Source: DAOUMU01 sp034409055
Lineage (GTDB): Bacteria; Chloroflexota; Anaerolineae; 4572-78; J111
Length of the DNA stretch: 29,306 nt
Direction: 5' to 3'
Assembly: GCA_034409055.1 (NCBI GenBank)
Contig: DAOUMU010000250.1
Span: 1-29,306, forward strand
In this document: positions 24,482 to 29,306 of the stretch, piece after piece
How the letters are laid out: each line of letters starts with the position of its first letter
Numbering within the stretch: position 1 is the stretch's first letter
The notes under the pieces: generated by a model
The model's input: only the letters and a program-made list of their open reading frames with translations
Databases searched by the model: none
What the model was told of the DNA's origin: nothing
Made by a program: the position numbers and the translations under genes

Positions 24482-26001
24482 GTAATTTTTTAGGCATCGA
24501 TCTTGGCACCACCGGTCTCAAGGTGACGTTGCTAACCGAGAGCGGTCAGTTCATCGGTTCTGAATATTGCGAATATCCGATTTTGTCGCCTCAGCCCGGT
24601 TATGCTGAACAGGACCCGGCAGCGTGGTGGACGGGTTTCATCACTGCCTGCCAAAATCTCAAGGGTGAATATCCGGCCGATTTTGAGGAGATCGTTGGTC
24701 TTGGCCTCTGTGGGCAGATGCATACCCAGGTTTACCTGGATCAGGAGGAGCAGGTCCTCCGTCCGGCCATTACCTGGATGGACCAACGCTCAAACGATAT
24801 CGTTGACCGCATCAACCAGGATGACGAGGCCAAAAATTTAGTTTTTCAGGAGACCCGAAATTTTGCCTCCACCACCTATACTGCGCCCCAGGTCCAGTGG
24901 GTCAAGGATCACCAGCCGGAGGTGTGGAGCCGGGTGGCGAAAATTTTGGTGGCCAAAGATTTCATCAAATTCAAACTGACCGGCCAGATGGTCACCGACT
25001 ATGCCGAGGCCAGCGGCACCCTCTTATTCGACGTGGAAAAGCGGGTCTGGTCCGGCCGCCTATTTGAGTTTTTTGGTATTCCCCGGGCCATGTTCCCGGA
25101 GGTGCTGCCCTCCGACGAGATCATCGGCCAGGTCAGCCCGGAGGCGGCGGAATTGACCGGCCTCAAGGCCGGTACCCCGGTGGCCAACGGTAGTTCGGAT
25201 AATTCCGCTGCGGCCCTGGGGGCGGGGATGATCAAATCCGGCCAGGTCACCCTGATCATTGGCACGGCGGGCGTGATCACGGTTTGCTCGGACAAACCGC
25301 TGGTAGACCCGCAAAATCGGACCCTCTGCTGGCATTACTGTTTGCGCGACAAATGGGTGACGCTGGGAGTCATGCAAACGGCCGGGGAGTCGCTCAACTG
25401 GTTCAAGAATGCCTTTGATAAAGACGAGGCCGTTAGTCGTTCCGGGGATATTTTTGAGCAGTATAATCAGGCTGTGGAAAAGGTGCCCGCTGGTTCGGGG
25501 GGGCTGATCTTTCTGCCCTATCTGAATGGTGAGCGCACGCCTTACTGGGATCCCTTTGCCCGGGGCCTGTTTTACGGGATAAATCTTTCCACCGAAAAGG
25601 CTCACTTCATCAAGGCGGTGATGGAAGGCGTCTCCTTTGGCCTGCGGAACAACATCGAGACGGTTGAGTCCCTGGGCATAACGATTAACGAAGTCAGGGC
25701 AGTTGGCGGGGGCTTGAAGAGTCCGGTCTGGCTGAATATCCTGGGCAAAATCTTAAAGAAACCGATTGTCACGGTCAGTGTGCCGGATACGGCCAACCTG
25801 GGTAATGCCTTACTGTGCGGCCAGGCCCTGGGGGTCTATTCCTCGCTGGAGGAGGCCGTAGCCAGAATGGTGACTACGGATCAACGGGTATTTTACGAAG
25901 AAGCGACCCAGGTTTACGAGGGGCAATACGACATTTTCCTGGAACTGTACGATCAACTCAAAGAAACGTTCAAGCGTGCTGCTGCTGTAAATACGCTGTA
26001 G
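24478..26001 (+). CDS. FGGY-family carbohydrate kinase, xylulokinase-like
   Basis: The 507-residue protein is a full-length FGGY kinase that transfers phosphate from ATP to a sugar or polyol in the cytoplasm. It has the N-terminal phosphate loop GIDLGTTGLKVTLL, GLCGQMHTQVYLD with WMDQRS, catalytic base D241 in GSSDNSAAALGAG, GTAGVITVCSD and the C-terminal AVGGGLKSPVWLNILGKILKKPI. It is closest in pattern to xylulokinases, but GQMHG of XylB is GQMHT here, so the substrate may differ from D-xylulose. Start overlaps the permease stop. Context with a FucA-like aldolase suggests the product is cleaved next. Confidence 0.92.
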   Translation: MSNFLGIDLGTTGLKVTLLTESGQFIGSEYCEYPILSPQPGYAEQDPAAWWTGFITACQNLKGEYPADFEEIVGLGLCGQMHTQVYLDQEEQVLRPAITWMDQRSNDIVDRINQDDEAKNLVFQETRNFASTTYTAPQVQWVKDHQPEVWSRVAKILVAKDFIKFKLTGQMVTDYAEASGTLLFDVEKRVWSGRLFEFFGIPRAMFPEVLPSDEIIGQVSPEAAELTGLKAGTPVANGSSDNSAAALGAGMIKSGQVTLIIGTAGVITVCSDKPLVDPQNRTLCWHYCLRDKWVTLGVMQTAGESLNWFKNAFDKDEAVSRSGDIFEQYNQAVEKVPAGSGGLIFLPYLNGERTPYWDPFARGLFYGINLSTEKAHFIKAVMEGVSFGLRNNIETVESLGITINEVRAVGGGLKSPVWLNILGKILKKPIVTVSVPDTANLGNALLCGQALGVYSSLEEAVARMVTTDQRVFYEEATQVYEGQYDIFLELYDQLKETFKRAAAVNTL

Positions 26002-26027
26002 GTCGGAAGGCTTCGCACTGCCTACTC

Positions 26028-26084
26028 GCTCGAAGGGGACCTGCACTTACACCTGCGCCGCAAGGGCAGGTATCCCTGGCGAGC
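26028..26084. repeat. Imperfect hairpin between kinase and aldolase
   Basis: GCTCG (26028-26032) pairs with CGAGC (26080-26084), and GGGGACCTGC pairs with GCAGGTATCCC further in. An A-run follows on the plus strand, so as a terminator it would act only on minus-strand transcription. It may be another repetitive palindrome. Confidence 0.5.
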
Positions 26085-26122
26085 AAAAAACTACCGGAAG
26101 ATTGGATAAGTAAGGGTGAGGA

Positions 26123-26779
26123 ATGATGCAACAAATCAAGGCTGAACTAAAGCAAGCTATCGTTGACACCGGCCGGTTTATGATCCGCCGGGCGTTGACG
26201 GTCGGTACCTGGGGCAATGTCAGTATCAGAGACCCTGAAACCGGTTTGATTTATATCAGTCCCAGCGGTATGGATTACGAAGAGATCCAGGCTGAGGACG
26301 TGGTGGTGCTCAACAACAAGATTGAGGTGGTGGATGGGTTCCGGACCCCCTCGTGTGAAAGAGGCATGCACGTGACGGTTTACAATGCCAGACCCGAAGT
26401 CAATGCGGTGGTCCATACCCATCCCCTTTATTCAACCGTGCTGGGGGTCAACCGGATGGAACTGCCCGGCATCAGCGAAGATTTCGTCCAGATTGTGGCA
26501 GACAAGATCATTTGCTCCGAATATGCTTTGCCGGGCACGATGGAGCTGGCCGAGAATGTGGTCGAAGCTTTGGGAGAGCGAAACGCCGTTCTGCTGCCCA
26601 ATCACGGCACGCTGTGCGTGGGCGAAAACATGAAGCACGCCTTAACCGTTTGCCACGTGGTGGAAAAAACCGCCCACATCTACATCATGGCCAAAAGCAT
26701 CGGCACGCCTCACCTCATCTCCGAGGAAGACATCAAAGCCATGCAGTATTTTGCCCGGAATGTGTACGGGCAGAGGTAG
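26123..26779 (+). CDS. Class II aldolase, L-fuculose-phosphate aldolase-like
   Basis: The 218-residue protein is a zinc class II aldolase/adducin-family enzyme. E79 (CERGMH), H98 and H100 (VVHTHP) and H161 (PNHGT) occupy the spacing of E. coli FucA (E73, H92, H94, H155), each offset by six. GTWGNVS and SPSGMDY form the phosphate pocket. It should split a ketose phosphate to dihydroxyacetone phosphate and an aldehyde, or act as an epimerase or decarboxylating member of the family. Two adjacent ATGs (26123, 26126) follow GTGAGG; the first is used. The AAA ATPase gene begins nine bases after the stop. Confidence 0.92.
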   Translation: MMQQIKAELKQAIVDTGRFMIRRALTVGTWGNVSIRDPETGLIYISPSGMDYEEIQAEDVVVLNNKIEVVDGFRTPSCERGMHVTVYNARPEVNAVVHTHPLYSTVLGVNRMELPGISEDFVQIVADKIICSEYALPGTMELAENVVEALGERNAVLLPNHGTLCVGENMKHALTVCHVVEKTAHIYIMAKSIGTPHLISEEDIKAMQYFARNVYGQR

Positions 26780-26788
26780 TTTTTTCTT

Positions 26789-27508
26789 ATGTATCATCTC
26801 AAGACCGTGACCCTTTTTTCCGAAAAATACCCCACCCAGGAATATTTCCCTTTTAACCAACCCATTTTCCATCAAACCAGGCGGATTGAATTCGTTTCAC
26901 CGGTAACCTTCTTCATTGGCGAGAATGGCACCGGCAAATCGACGTTGCTGGAAGCTTTATCTCACAAATGCGACATTCATATCTGGCGAGACATTCAAAG
27001 ACCCCGGGTTGAAGTCAACCGGTATGAGAAACTGCTTTACAAATATATTGCCGTCAAATGGACCAATGGCCGGGTGCCGGGCTCGTTTTTCGCCTCGGAT
27101 ATCTTCCGCTATTTTGCCCAAACCCTGGACGAGTGGGCCGTGTCCGATCCTGAAATGCTTAAATATTTCGGGGGAAAATCGCTGATCACCCAATCCCATG
27201 GCCAATCCCTGATGTCCTTCTTCAGAGCCCGCTACCAGATCAAAGGACTGTATCTACTCGACGAGCCTGAAACTGCTCTGTCCCCAAAGAGCCAGTTGGA
27301 TTTAGTCAGACTGTTGAGAGATATGAGCCGAACCGGGCACGCTCAATTTATTGTGGCCACCCACTCGCCGATCCTGTTGGCCTGTCCTGGAGCCAGGATT
27401 TACAGTTTTGACCACATCCCGGTCAAACAGGTCGAGTACGAGGACACAGAATATTACCAGATTTACAAAGCCTTTATGGAGGATCGGCATAAATACCTGC
27501 AAGCATAA
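26789..27508 (+). CDS. AAA/ABC-type ATPase of the COG3910 group
   Basis: The 239-residue protein is a small predicted ATPase: Walker A GENGTGKST (44-52), a short linker with conserved SHGQSLMSFF replacing an ABC signature, Walker B LYLLDEPETALSP and switch FIVATHSPILLA. It is cytoplasmic, with no membrane segment. The family's role is not established; members occur near transporters and in stress islands. It sits nine bases after the aldolase and overlaps the start of the lipoprotein gene, so it is transcribed with the sugar operon although it is not an obvious transport subunit. ATG 26789 has AGAGGT about 12 bases upstream. Confidence 0.9.
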   Translation: MYHLKTVTLFSEKYPTQEYFPFNQPIFHQTRRIEFVSPVTFFIGENGTGKSTLLEALSHKCDIHIWRDIQRPRVEVNRYEKLLYKYIAVKWTNGRVPGSFFASDIFRYFAQTLDEWAVSDPEMLKYFGGKSLITQSHGQSLMSFFRARYQIKGLYLLDEPETALSPKSQLDLVRLLRDMSRTGHAQFIVATHSPILLACPGARIYSFDHIPVKQVEYEDTEYYQIYKAFMEDRHKYLQA

Positions 27509-27863
27509 GATTTTCTGCGTTATATGCCTGTTTGTGGTTCTCATAGGCTGTACCCCGGCCGGTACGGCCACGCCACCCCCGGTTTCCCCGGCTTCGATTG
27601 CTGAGTTTCTCCAGATTGTCGAGAGCAAAGACTATCATCAGATGTCCCGGCAGGGGCAAGAGGTCTTCAAACCAGGGCTAACCATCCCCGACCATGCCGG
27701 GCGGTTCAAGGAATTTCCCTCTTCTGAGTTTGGTCCAAATCGGGTGCGATACGTCTTCTACAGCTTTAAGGGGGAGGCCAGTGCCGGGGAGGTTTATTTG
27801 ATCCTGGAGCAAGATTCAGGCAAAGTGGTTGAGTTCAACTACTTCGAAGCATTGTTTGAGTAA
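27489..27863 (+). CDS. Small lipoprotein with apparent ATA start
   Basis: The 124-residue product has a basic N-terminus, a hydrophobic run (IFCVICLFVVLIGC) and lipobox LIGC (C21), then a Thr/Pro spacer and a compact domain of about 90 residues (SIAEFLQIVESKDYHQM...YVFYSFKGEASAGEVYLILEQDSGKVVEFNYFEALFE). No family is recognised. No ATG, GTG or TTG lies at a sensible position: the first is GTG 27351 deep in the ATPase gene. ATA 27489 sits six bases after GGAGG (27478-27482), so a rare ATA start, a mutated ATG or a sequencing error must be considered. It overlaps the ATPase gene by 20 bases. Confidence 0.6.
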   Translation: MNTCKHKIFCVICLFVVLIGCTPAGTATPPPVSPASIAEFLQIVESKDYHQMSRQGQEVFKPGLTIPDHAGRFKEFPSSEFGPNRVRYVFYSFKGEASAGEVYLILEQDSGKVVEFNYFEALFE

Positions 27864-27894
27864 TCGAACCCATCAAGAAAGCGAGTGAAAAACC

Positions 27895-29223
27895 ATGTCG
27901 CTAAGGGCATATATAAGAAGATTAGAAGATCAAGGGGATTTGGTTAAAGTAACAGCGCCCATCTCAAAAACGTACGAAATTGCCGGGGTGCTCAAAAAAC
28001 TGGAACCCAGGCCGGTCCTGTTTGAAAACGTCAAAGAATCAGATTTTGGGGTGGCCGGCAATCTCTTTTGCACCAAGGCCACCTTTGCCGATTATTTTGG
28101 CCTCGACGTTCCCGACATCATTCCAACCTTGACCCAAGCGATTGACAACCGGTCCCCCTGCCAGGTGGTTGACACTGCCCCCTGTCAGGAAGTGATCCGT
28201 TCGGAGCCTGACCTGGATGAGCTGCCTATTCTCAGGCATTGTCAGGGCGATGGGGGCAATTACATCAGTGCGGGCGTGGTGATTGCCAAACATCCCGCAT
28301 ACGGTCAGAATGTCGATTTTCACCGCTGTATGCAGTTTTCCAAGACAGAGATGGCCGTGCGCGTGGTCCGGTCTCGCCATTTTGATACCTTTCTCCGGAA
28401 CCGGCCGGAACTGGAGGTGGCCATCTGTACCGGCAACTCGCCGAATGTACTGGCAGCGGCGGCTATGTCGGTCGATATCGGCATCGACGAATTAGAAATC
28501 GCCAACGCCCTGGAACCGTTAAAGGTGGTCAAGGCCAAAACGGTTGATCTGCTCATCCCGGCCGAAGCCGAGTTTGTGTTGGAAGGAACGGTTTATCTCG
28601 ACCAAACGCACCCCGAAGGACCGTTCGTCGATCTAACGGAAACCCAGGACGTTATCCGCCAGGAACCGGTCTTTGTGGTCAAAACCATCACCCATCGCCG
28701 GGATGCCATCTGGCAGGCTCTCTTGCCGGGCGTGCTTGAACACAAACTGCTGATGGGGATGCCCCGAGAACCGACCATTTTCAAAAAGGTGAACGAGGTG
28801 GTGAAATGCCTGGATGTTAACGTCAATCCTGGTGGCTGTTCCTGGCTGCATGCCATCGTCCAGATTGATAAACAGGCGGAGGATGATGGCCGGCAGGCCA
28901 TTCAGGCTGCCTTTGCCGGTCATCGCTCTTGTAAACACGTCTTTGTGGTCGATAAGGACATCGACATCTACAATCCGCTGGAGGTGGAGTGGGCCATGGC
29001 CACCCGTTTTCAGGGGGACGTGGATATGATTGTCAAAGACCGGGAACCGGGTTCCAGTCTTGATCCCAGTGCTGAACCGGGAACGAAGATGACCACCAAG
29101 ATCGGTTTTGACCTGACCAAACCGCTGGCGACCAAAGGAAAAACCTTTGATAAGGCCCCATTCCCGGAAGTTGATCTTAATCACTCAACGTTCGTTCATT
29201 TTTTTCGGCAAAAGCCAGATTGA
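27895..29223 (+). CDS. UbiD-family decarboxylase
   Basis: The 442-residue protein matches the UbiD family, prenylated-FMN enzymes that add or remove CO2 on unsaturated or aromatic acids. N-terminal LRAYIRRLEDQGDLVKVTAPIS is typical. The NVDFHRCMQF segment (R144) and PEGPFVDLTE (E241, D246) supply the E/D-R-E catalytic group, with H162 likely helping to bind metal and phosphate. UbiX, which makes the cofactor, is not in the window. Length is slightly short of the usual 450-500. The gene follows the lipoprotein by 31 bp on the same strand as the sugar operon. Substrate unknown; homology to vanillate- or 4-hydroxybenzoate-type enzymes is not specific enough to assign one. Confidence 0.92.
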   Translation: MSLRAYIRRLEDQGDLVKVTAPISKTYEIAGVLKKLEPRPVLFENVKESDFGVAGNLFCTKATFADYFGLDVPDIIPTLTQAIDNRSPCQVVDTAPCQEVIRSEPDLDELPILRHCQGDGGNYISAGVVIAKHPAYGQNVDFHRCMQFSKTEMAVRVVRSRHFDTFLRNRPELEVAICTGNSPNVLAAAAMSVDIGIDELEIANALEPLKVVKAKTVDLLIPAEAEFVLEGTVYLDQTHPEGPFVDLTETQDVIRQEPVFVVKTITHRRDAIWQALLPGVLEHKLLMGMPREPTIFKKVNEVVKCLDVNVNPGGCSWLHAIVQIDKQAEDDGRQAIQAAFAGHRSCKHVFVVDKDIDIYNPLEVEWAMATRFQGDVDMIVKDREPGSSLDPSAEPGTKMTTKIGFDLTKPLATKGKTFDKAPFPEVDLNHSTFVHFFRQKPD

Positions 29224-29263
29224 TATTGCTGTGTACAAGGAAGCAACAATGTGGAAGCAATAA

Positions 29264-29277
29264 GACGAATTTTCGTC
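29264..29277. promoter_or_regulatory. Palindrome GACGAA-TT-TTCGTC
   Basis: A 6-bp inverted repeat with a two-base centre lies 41 bp after the UbiD stop, and GTTAA...TTAAC flanks it at 29287-29306. Either could be an operator for the next gene, which is beyond the window. Confidence 0.3.
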
Positions 29278-29306
29278 ATCAGTTGGGTTAATGTTGGTAC
29301 TTTAAC

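Noticed and set aside
19579..26779. AI-2 (Lsr) uptake operon
   Set aside because: Layout is similar, but no LsrF, LsrG or LsrR is present and the aldolase is FucA-like; RbsA/RhaS-type similarity alone is not enough.

Overview
The window looks like chromosomal DNA of a free-living bacterium, most likely a member of the Chloroflexota (Anaerolineae-like). This is inferred from gene content and style: a recA-recX-rny cluster, a PASTA-less Ser/Thr kinase with a one-pass membrane anchor and external lectin-like domains, an AttEFGH-type export set, frequent TTG/GTG starts with good Shine-Dalgarno (SD) sites, and intergenic DNA crowded with palindromic and heptamer repeats. No rRNA, tRNA, CRISPR array or phage structural gene was seen.

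Layout. 1-206: an inverted-repeat element. 211-1575: a coupled three-gene unit of two small unknown proteins and a Mut7-C RNase-type protein. 1576-5268: an accessory patch with a GIY-YIG-like protein, an orphan YgiT-type zinc-finger antitoxin-like protein, and a large primase-helicase (AEP + SF2) interrupted by one in-frame TGA. 5269-9611: the housekeeping block recA, recX, rny, with a long gene-poor gap (6512-7380) holding a MITE-like element and a strong terminator-like hairpin just before recX. 9612-10340: repeat-only DNA, including three tandem 95-bp palindromic units. 10356-12827: transmembrane Ser/Thr kinase with a duplicated external domain. 12851-19122 (minus strand): amidase, ABC ATPase, double FtsX-type permease and CrtC/AttH-like lipocalin protein, probably one transcription unit read right to left. 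19579-29223 (plus strand): a carbohydrate operon with a binding lipoprotein, a strong intercistronic terminator, a double ABC ATPase, two permeases, an FGGY kinase, a FucA-like class II aldolase, an AAA ATPase, a small lipoprotein and a UbiD-family decarboxylase.

How the genes work together. The right-hand operon reads as import of a sugar or sugar-like compound, phosphorylation by the FGGY kinase and carbon-carbon cleavage by the aldolase. The UbiD decarboxylase does not fit any standard pentose or deoxyhexose route, so this may be an uncharacterised catabolic pathway. The minus-strand AttEFGH-like genes probably move a lipid or lipoprotein across the membrane.

The most unusual non-coding signals are a 114-bp palindromic element with target duplication inserted exactly at a permease stop codon, and a recurring heptamer repeat family that fills most gaps from 9.6 to 20.8 kb and supplies the last codons and stop of one ABC ATPase.
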